Of a stretch of 64,000 nt of DNA, positions 35,613-44,343 are shown piece after piece. Position numbers and translations under genes: made by a program. The stretch is from Oscillospiraceae bacterium MB24-C1 (lineage in GTDB: Bacteria; Bacillota; Clostridia; Oscillospirales; Ruminococcaceae). The notes beneath the pieces are model-generated. The model was not told the origin of the DNA and searched no databases. It saw nothing but the letters and a program-made list of their open reading frames with translations. Position 1 is the first letter of the stretch; each line of letters begins with the position of its first letter. The DNA is taken from positions 948,501 to 1,012,500 of the forward strand of contig CP133187.1 in NCBI GenBank assembly GCA_030913685.1, written 5' to 3'.

Positions 35613-36788
35613 TTACATTTGTGCGTTCAGGTAATCAACTGCAAATTGTGCGTAAATGGCTGTTCCACACTCTAAAACATCTTCGTCAACATCAAACTCA
35701 GGATGATGATGGCTGCAAACGATGCCTTTGTCACGATTGCGTGCGCCTAAAAAGCCATACACACCTGGCACCTTTTCCATCAAGACCGAAAAATCCTCAG
35801 CTCCCATCATCTTGCGAAGCGGCACAAGACTGTTTTCGCCCATAATCTTGGCTGCCGCGCCACGGGCAATCGCGTTGAGTGCTGGGTGTTCGTTGATAAC
35901 CGGACCGGGCAAAAATTCATAGTCGACTTGTGCAGTGCAACCATAGATAGCGGCGGCGTGGGAGGCAATCTGCGTAATCTGTTCGGGAATGCTGTGGCGA
36001 AACGCCCTGTTAAAGGTACGTACTGTTCCGACAAGTTCTACCGTATCAGCAATGATGTTGAAACGCTGTCCGCCGTTCATCATACCAACGGAAATTACCA
36101 ACGCATTGAGCGGATCATTCAGCCTTGCAACAAGTGCCTGAAGCGCCATATTGACCGCCGCCGCGGCAACGATAGCATCACTACCCTTATTTGGTGCGCT
36201 GCCATGTGCGGCTTCGCCATGAATCGTAATGGTAAAGCGGTCGCTGGAGGCCATCCGCTCATCGTCTTCAAAGTTAACTGTTCCGGCATCAAGCATTGAC
36301 CACACATGCATGCCAAAGATGGCGTCCACATCATCAAGGGAACCGTTTTTAACATAATGCTCAGACTGTATACCTATTTCTTCCCCCATTTGAAACAGCA
36401 GCTTGACCGTACCATGTAAAGCTTCGGGGTTTGAGACCAGTACCTTTGCCGCGCCCAGAAGCATCGCTGTGTGGCAGTCGTGACCACAGGCATGCATCAC
36501 ACCGGGGCACTGCGACGCATAGGGCTTACTCGCAGGTTCGGTGATTGGCAACGCATCAATATCGGCGCGCAGCACAACGGTTTTCCCCGCGTGTTTTCCG
36601 CGGATAATGCCGACCGCACCAGTACATTCTTTGAATTTAACGACTTCAATTCCACTCTTTTCAAGTTCAGATACAATATGTGCAGTTGTGTTAAATTCTT
36701 TGGTGCTTAGCTCAGGGTTTGCATGAAGCCAGCGGCGCTGTGCGATAACATAGTCCTTTAATTGCTTTGCCTGTCCTTTAATGTTCAT
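35613..36788 (-). CDS. M20 family metallo-amidohydrolase (copy 1)
   Basis: A 391-residue M20D amidohydrolase, a family that cleaves N-acyl or N-benzoyl amino acids and p-aminobenzoyl-glutamate. Visible metal-site features are the Cys/His pair in VMHACGHDCHTAMLLGAAKV (about 96-115), QMGEEIG (about 131), GMHVW (about 155) and the late SHHHPEFDVDE. The insertion domain for dimerisation lies about residues 180-290. Its ATG overlaps the stop of the paralogous gene upstream (ATGA). Two adjacent paralogues plus an AbgT transporter recall the abgA-abgB-abgT arrangement. Confidence 0.9.
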   Translation of the reverse strand: MNIKGQAKQLKDYVIAQRRWLHANPELSTKEFNTTAHIVSELEKSGIEVVKFKECTGAVGIIRGKHAGKTVVLRADIDALPITEPASKPYASQCPGVMHACGHDCHTAMLLGAAKVLVSNPEALHGTVKLLFQMGEEIGIQSEHYVKNGSLDDVDAIFGMHVWSMLDAGTVNFEDDERMASSDRFTITIHGEAAHGSAPNKGSDAIVAAAAVNMALQALVARLNDPLNALVISVGMMNGGQRFNIIADTVELVGTVRTFNRAFRHSIPEQITQIASHAAAIYGCTAQVDYEFLPGPVINEHPALNAIARGAAAKIMGENSLVPLRKMMGAEDFSVLMEKVPGVYGFLGARNRDKGIVCSHHHPEFDVDEDVLECGTAIYAQFAVDYLNAQM

Positions 36789-37975
36789 GCCTTCTCCTCC
36801 CCTGCTGCGCTCACCAGATAGTCCGCCGCAAACTGGGCATATAACGCTGCGCCGCGCTGCAGAACCGATTCATCCACTGTGAATTTATCTGAGTGATTCG
36901 GCCACACAATACCTTGCTCAGGGTTTAGGCAACCGATAAATCCGAATACGCCGGGCGCCTTTTCCATCAGCATTGAGAAGTCCTCAGAACCAGTAACAGG
37001 CGGCATATCGCGCAGCTGTTCCGGCCCAAAAAGCTTGATCGCAGCAGCGCGCGCGATTTTGTTGAGAACGGTATGTTCATTGATAACGGGGCCTTCTATC
37101 GAATCATAGATCAACTCTGCAGTGCAACCAAGCGCCGAGGCAGTATCGGTTATTATTTTGCGAATACCGGGTTCAATAGTCGGTTGTACTTCGCGCGAGA
37201 AGGTGCGGATGGTCCCCTCCAACTCAACGCGGTCGGTAATAATATTGAATTGTGTGCCGCCCTTGACCGTACCAACCGTGATGACCAGCGGATTGAGCGG
37301 ATCGTTGCGACGGCTAACAAAGGTTTGCAGATTAAGTATAATGGCACTGGCCGCCATTATAGCATCCTGCCCTAACTGCGGCGTGGAGCCATGTGTCGAG
37401 CAACCGTGTACAACAATTTTGAAATTATCACAGGAGGCCATTCGGTAACCGTCCTGAATATTTATGAAGGGTGCTGGCATAACGCCCCAAACGTGGCAGC
37501 CAAACAATGCGTCAACATCGTCTAAATAACCCTTTTCGACATAATATTTTGCACCAAAGCAGGATTCCTCAGCTGATTGAAACAGTAATTTGATCGTGCC
37601 ACTAAGCTCCGCCTGGCATTGAGAAAGTATTTCGGCGGCACCCAGCAACATGGCCGCGTGACAATCATGACCGCAAGCATGCATTTTCCCCGGGATTTCA
37701 GACGAAAAATCCAGTCCGGTTGCTTCTTTTGTGGGCAAGGCATCAATATCGGCACGTAACATAACGCTCTTCCCTGGCCTGCCGCCGCGAATGGTACCGA
37801 TTACGCCATAATAATCATTAAAAGTTGTTGTTTCTATGCCGAGCGTCTCAAGCACGCTAACAATGTATGCAGTGGTTTCTTTCTCTTCAAAAGGCAGCTC
37901 AGGATGGCGATGAAACCATCTTCGGTGCGCAATAATTTTATCTTCAAGCTGCTCCGCAAGCATTTTAATATCCAC
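36785..37975 (-). CDS. M20 family metallo-amidohydrolase (copy 2)
   Basis: 396 residues from the GTG at 37975, chosen because AAGGAAAGGAA lies just upstream. It is closely similar in layout to its neighbour: RRWFHRHPELPFEEKETTAY, the metal pair in MHACGHDCHAAMLLGAAEIL, SAEESCFGAKYY and CHVWGV. Two amidohydrolases encoded by overlapping genes may form a heteromer as AbgA/AbgB do, or may be recent duplicates with different substrates. The length is closer to hippurate/N-acyl amino acid hydrolases than to AbgA or AbgB, so the substrate is not settled. Confidence 0.9.
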   Translation of the reverse strand: MDIKMLAEQLEDKIIAHRRWFHRHPELPFEEKETTAYIVSVLETLGIETTTFNDYYGVIGTIRGGRPGKSVMLRADIDALPTKEATGLDFSSEIPGKMHACGHDCHAAMLLGAAEILSQCQAELSGTIKLLFQSAEESCFGAKYYVEKGYLDDVDALFGCHVWGVMPAPFINIQDGYRMASCDNFKIVVHGCSTHGSTPQLGQDAIMAASAIILNLQTFVSRRNDPLNPLVITVGTVKGGTQFNIITDRVELEGTIRTFSREVQPTIEPGIRKIITDTASALGCTAELIYDSIEGPVINEHTVLNKIARAAAIKLFGPEQLRDMPPVTGSEDFSMLMEKAPGVFGFIGCLNPEQGIVWPNHSDKFTVDESVLQRGAALYAQFAADYLVSAAGEEKA

Positions 37976-38009
37976 GTTATAAATTCCTTTCCTTTCTGAC
38001 ACAACTAAG

Positions 38010-38041
38010 GCTGAGGCGATTCGAAGAGTTTGTCGAACCGC
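38010..38041 (-). promoter_or_regulatory. Hairpin between abgT-like and amidohydrolase genes
   Basis: Imperfect inverted repeat (AGGCGATTCGAA ... TTCGAACCGCCT class, about 11 pairs) in the gap between the transporter stop (38068) and the next start (37975). A T-rich run is absent, so it is probably a processing or attenuation element. Confidence 0.45.
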
Positions 38042-38067
38042 CTTGCCTTTTTAAATCGGCCTTTTCT

Positions 38068-39612
38068 TTAGGAAAGGAATATGCCGCCACCGGGTCCCAG
38101 TGGCAGATCTAACAATGCCCAGATTACCAACTGGATAATCCAAACCACAGAAAAAGCGGCGGAGTAAGGCACCATATTGGCAATAACAGTCCCCATACCG
38201 GTGTCTTCTTCATATTTACGAGCAAAGCCGAGAATCAGTGGGAAGTAATAGAACAGAGGGGAAAGTGGATTGGTGATAGAATCGCCAATTCGGTAAGCAA
38301 CCTGGGTGACTGCCGGGTCAAGTTTCATCACCATCATCATAGGTACAAAAACAGGCGCCAAAATGGCCCACTTTGCAGAAGCCGAGCCAATGAAAATATT
38401 GACGATGCATGAAACGATAACCAGGCCTATAAGCAACGGGATGCCTTCAAAATGCATGGCGGTAAGTAACTCGGAACCTTTAATGGCTATGACGGCGCCA
38501 AGGTTGCTCCAAGAGAAATAGCTGGTAAATTGCGCGCAGAAGAAACAAAGAAGTATGTAAGGTGCAACGTCCTTGAACGCATCTACAATAGCGGCGAATA
38601 AATCCTTGTCATTTTTAAATTTACCCGAAGCAAATCCATAGACAGCACCGGGAATAAACAGGAACAGCGCAACGCTAACAATAATACCGCTCATAAACGG
38701 CGATTTAGAACTCATCAGCGATTTGCTTTCCGGGTCTGCCAGAAGCGGATCGGGGCCTACACACATTAAAATGAATACCACAATGAAAAGGAGAAATGCG
38801 ATTCCAGCCGCCTTTAAGCCTTTATTCTGCTCAGGTGTAAGCTTTGTTGTAGAGATATCAAAATTGTATTTTGATAAATCCGCACCGGCAAAGCGACGCG
38901 CCATAAATTTTTCGGTTATAAGAGTACCAACGATTGAGAGCGCAACACAGGAGACAACGAGAAAATAGTAATTGATGGCGGGTGATGCTGAATAGTTTGG
39001 ATCCATCATTTTGGCTGCCGCCTCAGTAAAACCATATGCAAGCGCATCGGACATACCCAGCGCAATATTGGCACAAAAGCCGGCGCTAACGGCAGCAAAA
39101 GCGGTGAACATTCCTAAAAAGGGATGGCGGCCAATGCCTAAGAAAATAATCGCAGCAAGAGGCGGCATGATAACAAATGCAGCATCACCGGCAATATTAC
39201 CGTTGATTCCAACGAAGATGATCGCAAAAGTAACCAACGAAGGGGGTGCGCCAGCAAGCAGTTTTTGCATGAGCGTGGCAAGAAATCCGCTTTTTTCAGC
39301 AGCACCTGATCCAATTACAGCGACAAGCACCATACCGAAAGGTGCAAAACCTGAAAAGTTTGTGACGGCCTTACTCCACATCATGCGGAATCCGGATTTT
39401 GATAGCAAATTTGTTACAGTGATAATTTCACCTGTTCCAGGATGAACTGCGCTGACACCGGCGGCACTGCATATGCCGGAAATAACAACAACCGCTACTG
39501 CAAGAATAACAAAAAGCGTCACTGGGTCGGGCAGCTTGTTACCGACCCGTTCAATACCACCAAGCATCCGGTCAAATAACGTATTATTTGTCTTTATTTT
39601 CGTCTTAACCAT
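38068..39612 (-). CDS. AbgT family transporter
   Basis: 514 residues from the ATG at 39612 with GAGGAGG upstream; the frame is open further but without a site. It is a polytopic membrane protein (about 11-13 segments) of the AbgT family, represented by the p-aminobenzoyl-glutamate importer AbgT and the sulfonamide exporter MtrF. Recognisable stretches are GGIERVGNKLPDPVTLFVIL at the start, FAPFGMVLVAVIGSGAAEKS, GDAAFVIMPPLAA and SASAKWAILAPVFVPMMM. Placement directly before two M20 amidohydrolase genes supports import of an acyl or aroyl amino acid. Confidence 0.92.
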   Translation of the reverse strand: MVKTKIKTNNTLFDRMLGGIERVGNKLPDPVTLFVILAVAVVVISGICSAAGVSAVHPGTGEIITVTNLLSKSGFRMMWSKAVTNFSGFAPFGMVLVAVIGSGAAEKSGFLATLMQKLLAGAPPSLVTFAIIFVGINGNIAGDAAFVIMPPLAAIIFLGIGRHPFLGMFTAFAAVSAGFCANIALGMSDALAYGFTEAAAKMMDPNYSASPAINYYFLVVSCVALSIVGTLITEKFMARRFAGADLSKYNFDISTTKLTPEQNKGLKAAGIAFLLFIVVFILMCVGPDPLLADPESKSLMSSKSPFMSGIIVSVALFLFIPGAVYGFASGKFKNDKDLFAAIVDAFKDVAPYILLCFFCAQFTSYFSWSNLGAVIAIKGSELLTAMHFEGIPLLIGLVIVSCIVNIFIGSASAKWAILAPVFVPMMMVMKLDPAVTQVAYRIGDSITNPLSPLFYYFPLILGFARKYEEDTGMGTVIANMVPYSAAFSVVWIIQLVIWALLDLPLGPGGGIFLS

Positions 39613-39941
39613 AAAAGGCCCTCCTCGTTGTTCGTCTTCAATGTCATAAGTTTTACACCATACAAAATGTACTGATCGATGCTCCCGCTTTGATGGCTCA
39701 AGGTAGTGTATTGGGAGATGAGTTGTCATTGTTCATTCAAACTAAAAGCACAATTATTACTGATTACGCCAACTCTACATTTGAACCTAGGTCTACCGCC
39801 TTGTTTTTATGCCACCTTCTTTCTAGTTTTAATGCTCTTCCTCGTTTCCTCCTCTCTCAATCTGGAATTTCTTCTTATATTTACAGCACCGTAATCAACA
39901 ATCTACTTTATATTTAAACATAAACTTATAAAGTAGACGCG
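39613..39941. other. Non-coding stretch between the abgT-like gene and the LysR gene
   Basis: 329 bases, A/T-rich and without a recognisable gene; short open frames here have no ribosome binding site or family resemblance. It should hold the promoter of the abgT-amidohydrolase operon. Confidence 0.45.
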
Positions 39942-40832
39942 CTATAACAAATTTGAATTTTCACAAATTGTTTTTATCAACCCCTGCATCTGGGGGGTAA
40001 CCCATCTGTTCTTATGATAGAAAAGTTGACTCCAAAATTGTATAGGATTCATATCTACATCAATAATGGAAAGTGTTTTATGACGCACACTATCATAAAT
40101 GACGTATACAGGCAGGAACGATACCCCCATTCCCCGACTGAGCAAATTCGTTATAATTGCAGTATTATCTATTTGCATAAAAGGGTTAACAATCAAGTCC
40201 TGCATAGCGGCCTCTTGCTCCAAAGCCTTTCGGTATAGACCAACCTTTTCAATCATAATAAGCGGTTCTTGCAACACTTCCGCAAGCGGAACATGACGCT
40301 TTTGTGTAATTGGATTATTAGGTGAACCAACAAAAACGATCTGCTCTGCATTTGAATAAGCGCAAATACAATCTTTTTCCAATATCTTTTTATCAAGAAC
40401 ATAGATGATATCCAATGTGTTTTGACGTAACATCTGAAATAAGCTTGATGTAGAAGCTGTCTTAATTTCTACAGTTACTTTTGGGTATTTTTTATGAAAA
40501 ATCGGTAATAAATTCCTGAAGTTATATGAAAAAAGCGATTCCAATACACCTATTCGGATATGTCCATTTACCTCCTGCGGTGTTTTGCCAATCGTTTTTA
40601 TTTTCTTTTCAATCTGCAAAATTTCGTTTACATAGGGAATAATATCTTGCCCTACCGAAGTCAGCGCCACTTTCTTACCAATTCGATCAAACAACGGCTT
40701 CCCAATCTCTTCTTCTAGCTGCTTAATTTGCATGGTTATGGTAGATTGTGCATACCCCAGCTCATCAGCTACTTTTGTAAAGCTCTCCAATTCAGAAGCC
40801 CTTATAAAAGTGTATAGATTCCTCAGTTCCAT
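39942..40832 (-). CDS. LysR family transcriptional regulator
   Basis: A 296-residue LysR regulator: winged-helix DNA-binding domain at residues 1-60 (LESFTKVADELGYAQSTITM, QIKQLEEEIGKPLFDRIGKK) and a periplasmic-binding-like effector domain from about 90. It is divergent from the opine dehydrogenase-like gene and upstream of the co-directional abgT-like operon, so it may control either or both. The intergenic region holds two palindromes. Confidence 0.92.
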   Translation of the reverse strand: MELRNLYTFIRASELESFTKVADELGYAQSTITMQIKQLEEEIGKPLFDRIGKKVALTSVGQDIIPYVNEILQIEKKIKTIGKTPQEVNGHIRIGVLESLFSYNFRNLLPIFHKKYPKVTVEIKTASTSSLFQMLRQNTLDIIYVLDKKILEKDCICAYSNAEQIVFVGSPNNPITQKRHVPLAEVLQEPLIMIEKVGLYRKALEQEAAMQDLIVNPFMQIDNTAIITNLLSRGMGVSFLPVYVIYDSVRHKTLSIIDVDMNPIQFWSQLFYHKNRWVTPQMQGLIKTICENSNLL

Positions 40833-40854
40833 CTTTGCCCCTCACACTTCATTT

Positions 40855-40898
40855 ATTTTGAACGCATTGTTCAAAATCATTCGTTTTACAAAATGATT
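40855..40898. promoter_or_regulatory. Two palindromes in the LysR/opine dehydrogenase intergenic region
   Basis: ATTTTGAAC-GCATT-GTTCAAAAT (40855-40877) is a perfect 9-base inverted repeat. It is followed by AATCATT ... AATGATT (40875-40898). Both lie in the 175-base divergent gap where LysR proteins usually bind, so they are operator candidates. Confidence 0.5.
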
Positions 40899-41007
40899 AT
40901 AGCAAACTATACTGAAGTTGTACACAGAAGGCAGGATATTATGGCAAAATACCAAAAACATTTCTGAACTGTGACTAACCTGCAACTCAAAATAAAGGAG
41001 AATTATT

Positions 41008-42249
41008 ATGGGAAAGATGGCGTACTTAAAAGAGATGCCCATTGCTGTATTAGGTGGTGGTGCGGTCGGTAAAACCTGTGCGGCTGATATGAAGCTGGCC
41101 GGAAGAGAAGTTCGACTCTATGACGCGATGCCCTTCGCCGAAACCTCTTTGAAGGATCTCGACAAGACCGGCATTCTATTTGACGGCGTGCAACGCAACC
41201 GTGACTGCTTTGAACGCTCGGGCCGCGCTTTTCTCGATCTTATCACCACCGATATGGCCGCCGCCGTCAAGGGAGCCGGACAGATCGTGGTTGCCTGTGG
41301 CTCTTGGGGCCACGAGCCGATATTCCGCGCCCTGATTCCTCACCTTGAGGATGGGCAGGTGGTTAATGTCTTTACCGATAACTTTGGCTGTCTACTGCTG
41401 CGCCGAATGATGCGCGAGATGGGATGCACCAAAAAGATCATTGTTGGTGGCTGGTCTTCCGCCCCCTATGGCACTCGTATTGAGAGTATTGGTAAGTTCC
41501 AGTTTCCCCACGTCAGCGCCAAGTACCGTGCCATCTCTCTGCGCGGCGCGGCTCTGCCAATGACCGATACCAACGACTTTCTTGAGGCCTCTCGCTATCT
41601 ACCCTGTATGGACGCGGTAACACAGGGGGATGGCCCCTCCGAAGCTAACACGATCCTCGACGTCGACTTTGCCAACGTTAACCCCGTTATCCACGTTCCT
41701 GCTACTGTCTTAGGCGTCTCCACCATGGAAAACTGGGGCGTTATTTTCTGCGGTCACGACAAGACGACCTACTCGATGTATTCCCACGGCCTCTGCCCTT
41801 CGATCTGTGAAGTGCAGTATCAGTTCTACAACGAGGAGATTGCTTTGGCCGAGGCCATTGGCGTGGGTATTCCAAAATATAAGTATGAGATGTTCTTCTC
41901 CCGCCGCAGTGTGCTAACTCAGGAATACATGGGTCTGGACAAGGACGGCAATGACAATGTTGTATTCCCACTGGATCAGCCCTCCACCGAGGGCAACACC
42001 GGCCCTAACAGTATTCATCATCGCTATATGACTGAAGATGTACCGATCGGCTGCAAAGTTTATCACGACCTCGGTGTTCAATATGGCGTTCCTACTCCGA
42101 TAATTGATTCAATGATTATTCTTGCTGGTTCAATGCACAAGAAGAACTTCTTTGAAACAAGCAAATACAATTTGGCTTATCTTGGAATTGACAATATGAG
42201 CAAGGAAGAGCTTCTTAATTATTTAAACAACGGCGTCTATATTAGATAA
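41008..42249 (+). CDS. NAD/NADP octopine/nopaline dehydrogenase family protein
   Basis: A 413-residue protein with an N-terminal Rossmann domain (MPIAVLGGGAVGKTCAADMK, residues about 10-29) and a C-terminal octopine dehydrogenase domain. In the latter HVPATVLGVSTMENWGVIF contains the catalytic-type His region and EIALAEAIGVGIPKYKYEMF is typical. Opine dehydrogenases join, or in reverse split, an amino acid and a 2-oxoacid through a secondary amine. AAAGGAG precedes the ATG. It leads a plus-strand operon with MmgE/PrpD and glutamate-symporter-like genes. Catabolic opine cleavage is plausible but not proven. Confidence 0.85.
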   Translation: MGKMAYLKEMPIAVLGGGAVGKTCAADMKLAGREVRLYDAMPFAETSLKDLDKTGILFDGVQRNRDCFERSGRAFLDLITTDMAAAVKGAGQIVVACGSWGHEPIFRALIPHLEDGQVVNVFTDNFGCLLLRRMMREMGCTKKIIVGGWSSAPYGTRIESIGKFQFPHVSAKYRAISLRGAALPMTDTNDFLEASRYLPCMDAVTQGDGPSEANTILDVDFANVNPVIHVPATVLGVSTMENWGVIFCGHDKTTYSMYSHGLCPSICEVQYQFYNEEIALAEAIGVGIPKYKYEMFFSRRSVLTQEYMGLDKDGNDNVVFPLDQPSTEGNTGPNSIHHRYMTEDVPIGCKVYHDLGVQYGVPTPIIDSMIILAGSMHKKNFFETSKYNLAYLGIDNMSKEELLNYLNNGVYIR

Positions 42250-42315
42250 TTCAGTTTGCTGGCGGGTCTCTATCTCCATAGTTACCCGCCATACTAAACT
42301 TCTATGGAGGAAGCT

Positions 42316-43647
42316 ATGATATTTAACACCGATTATCGTGTAGAAGATTATATTTTAAACAGCCAGTGGGACCAAATGCCCCAACACATCAAGGAACGCG
42401 CCGTTGTTTGTGGCATTGATCTAATCATGGCCCTTATTGTGGGAAGTAAAGGTAATCAATTTGCTGTCGGAAATAAGGTTGCATCATCAATGATTGCTAA
42501 AGGTGATGTTTCTGTGCTAGGTTCGAAGGAAAAATATAATATTCTCGGTGCAACTATCGCTATGTCCCACGCATCAAATTCTTTCGACATCGATGACGGT
42601 CACAACATGATCAAGGGACATCCCGGAACATCGTTTATTGCAGGTATTCTTGCTGCCGCCATTGAAAAAAAAGCAACTTATAAAGAGTTCCTTACCACAT
42701 TGATTGTTGTATATGAAACTTCAATTCGATGGGCGCTTGCAACGCAAAATCATTATAACTATCTTCATAGCACGGGAGCATATGGCGCTTACGGAACCGC
42801 AGCAGGCATTGCCAGACTATATAATTTAAGCAAAGAGCAATTAAACAACGCACTTTCAATCGCAGATTTTCATGCACCCATGACGCCCGTTATGCGTTCA
42901 GTAGAATATCCTTCAATGAATAAAGACGGCGTGCCATTTGGTGCTTTAGTGGGCGCGATGTCAATTATTGAAACGCTTGCAGGATCCACAGGGTATGGAA
43001 ATTTGTTGGAAACGCCAGAGTATCAAAGTTATGTAGATAGTCTCGGTCAACAATTTGAAATAATGAATTTGTATTTCAAACCCTATACTTGTTGCCGCTG
43101 GGCACACCAGCCCATTAAGGCTTGTATTGATTTAATGAACGAGCACGGATTCAAAAGCGAAGATATACAGAAAGCAACTATAAATACCTTTGATTCCGCC
43201 GCAAAGCTTAGTAAAAAAATCCCACGGACTGCAGATGAGGCACAATATAATATTGCATGGCCAGTGGCTTCGGCGCTAGTATGTGGCGATGTGGGTTATA
43301 ATCAGGTTTGTGAGCTGGCGCTCGGTAATCACGAAGTCATCGCCATGATGGATCGCCTAGAATTTGTAATGGATCCAGAGATGGACAAACAGTTCCCGCA
43401 GAAACGACTTGCTTGGGTACATATTGAATTAAAAGATGGAACCAGCTATACTTCGGAGATTTACGCTGCGCCCGGTGAACATACCGATATGGTAGATATC
43501 CATTGGATGACCGAAAAGTTTCTGCGTATCACTAAGCCAATGCTCAACACGGAAGAACAGAAAAAAATCTTGACAATGCTTACCGAGGATTTAAACACCC
43601 CTGTAACAGAGGTTGTTAATTCAATAAACAATTATCTGCTCAAATAA
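42316..43647 (+). CDS. MmgE/PrpD family protein
   Basis: 443 residues from the ATG at 42316 (GGAGG five bases upstream). This family includes 2-methylcitrate dehydratase, cis-aconitate decarboxylase and iminodisuccinate epimerase. Typical stretches are SNSFDIDDGHNMIKGHPGTS (around 90-110, containing the Asp and His of the active-site region), GAYGTAAGIARLYNLSKEQL and YTCCRWAHQPIKACIDLM. No other methylcitrate cycle gene is nearby, so propionate degradation is unlikely. With opine dehydrogenase and an acidic amino acid symporter next to it, an epimerase or lyase acting on an amino-dicarboxylate such as an iminodiacid is a better guess. Confidence 0.88.
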   Translation: MIFNTDYRVEDYILNSQWDQMPQHIKERAVVCGIDLIMALIVGSKGNQFAVGNKVASSMIAKGDVSVLGSKEKYNILGATIAMSHASNSFDIDDGHNMIKGHPGTSFIAGILAAAIEKKATYKEFLTTLIVVYETSIRWALATQNHYNYLHSTGAYGAYGTAAGIARLYNLSKEQLNNALSIADFHAPMTPVMRSVEYPSMNKDGVPFGALVGAMSIIETLAGSTGYGNLLETPEYQSYVDSLGQQFEIMNLYFKPYTCCRWAHQPIKACIDLMNEHGFKSEDIQKATINTFDSAAKLSKKIPRTADEAQYNIAWPVASALVCGDVGYNQVCELALGNHEVIAMMDRLEFVMDPEMDKQFPQKRLAWVHIELKDGTSYTSEIYAAPGEHTDMVDIHWMTEKFLRITKPMLNTEEQKKILTMLTEDLNTPVTEVVNSINNYLLK

Positions 43648-43719
43648 TCCGATTATCTAAAAAGAAAAACACAGTAGCGGCGCTTCTCTGCAAGGACGTA
43701 AAATGAAAGGAGAACTATA

Positions 43720-44340
43720 ATGAACTTAAACCCTTATGACCTCTTAATGGACTTCGCGATAATGTCCATTCTATTGTTTATTGCACAATACTTAAGAGCC
43801 AAAGTTCGCTTAATTCAGAAATTACTTCTTCCTTCCTCCTTAATAGCAGGATTCATGGGCCTGTTTTTAGGACCGCAATTTTTAAATGTTCTTCCCTTTA
43901 CGAAAAACATCAGCTCCTATGCGTACCTTCTAGTTGTATTCTTGTTTGCATCATTATTTATTGGCAACGAGGGTGGCGGATCCTTTAAACAAACAATGGA
44001 TCAAGTTGGAGACACTTTCTTAATCAACTCAGCAGTTTATTTTGGACAGTATGCAACTGCACTTCTAATCGGCGGCGGAATTCTTGTTGCATTGTTCCCT
44101 GAGGTTCCACAGGCCTTTGCAGTTTTAATGCCGGGTGGATTTATTGGAGGACACGGCGCAGCCGCGGCATTTGGCGGCGCTTTTAAAGAGCTGCTAAATT
44201 GGGATGAAGCACTCCCAATAGGGCAAACTTTCGCAACAGTTGGTTTGTTGGTTGGTGTTCTTGGTGGTGTTTTAGCCATCAATATTGCAACACGGCTTAA
44301 AGCAACACGTTTTATTAAGACAATGGCAGAACTTCCCTGA
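43720..44340 (+). CDS. Sodium:glutamate symporter-like protein, N-terminal half
   Basis: 206 residues with about five hydrophobic segments, equal to the first half of GltS/ESS-family transporters (RLIQKLLLPSSLIAGFMGLF; VFLFASLFIGNEGGGSF; LLIGGGILVALFPEVPQAFA; MPGGFIGGHGAAAAFGGAFK, the first glycine-rich re-entrant loop). It ends at a TGA (44338-44340) in the cytoplasmic linker, followed in the same frame by the second half of the transporter. AAAGGAG precedes the ATG. Either the gene is broken or the halves are made as separate chains. Confidence 0.85.
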   Translation: MNLNPYDLLMDFAIMSILLFIAQYLRAKVRLIQKLLLPSSLIAGFMGLFLGPQFLNVLPFTKNISSYAYLLVVFLFASLFIGNEGGGSFKQTMDQVGDTFLINSAVYFGQYATALLIGGGILVALFPEVPQAFAVLMPGGFIGGHGAAAAFGGAFKELLNWDEALPIGQTFATVGLLVGVLGGVLAINIATRLKATRFIKTMAELP

Positions 44341-44343
44341 GGA

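Noticed and set aside
44338..44340. TGA in the symporter gene as selenocysteine
   Set aside because: The position lies in a cytoplasmic linker where intact proteins appear to have Glu, no bacterial SECIS-like hairpin is obvious just downstream, and a one-base shift restores Pro-Glu-Glu.
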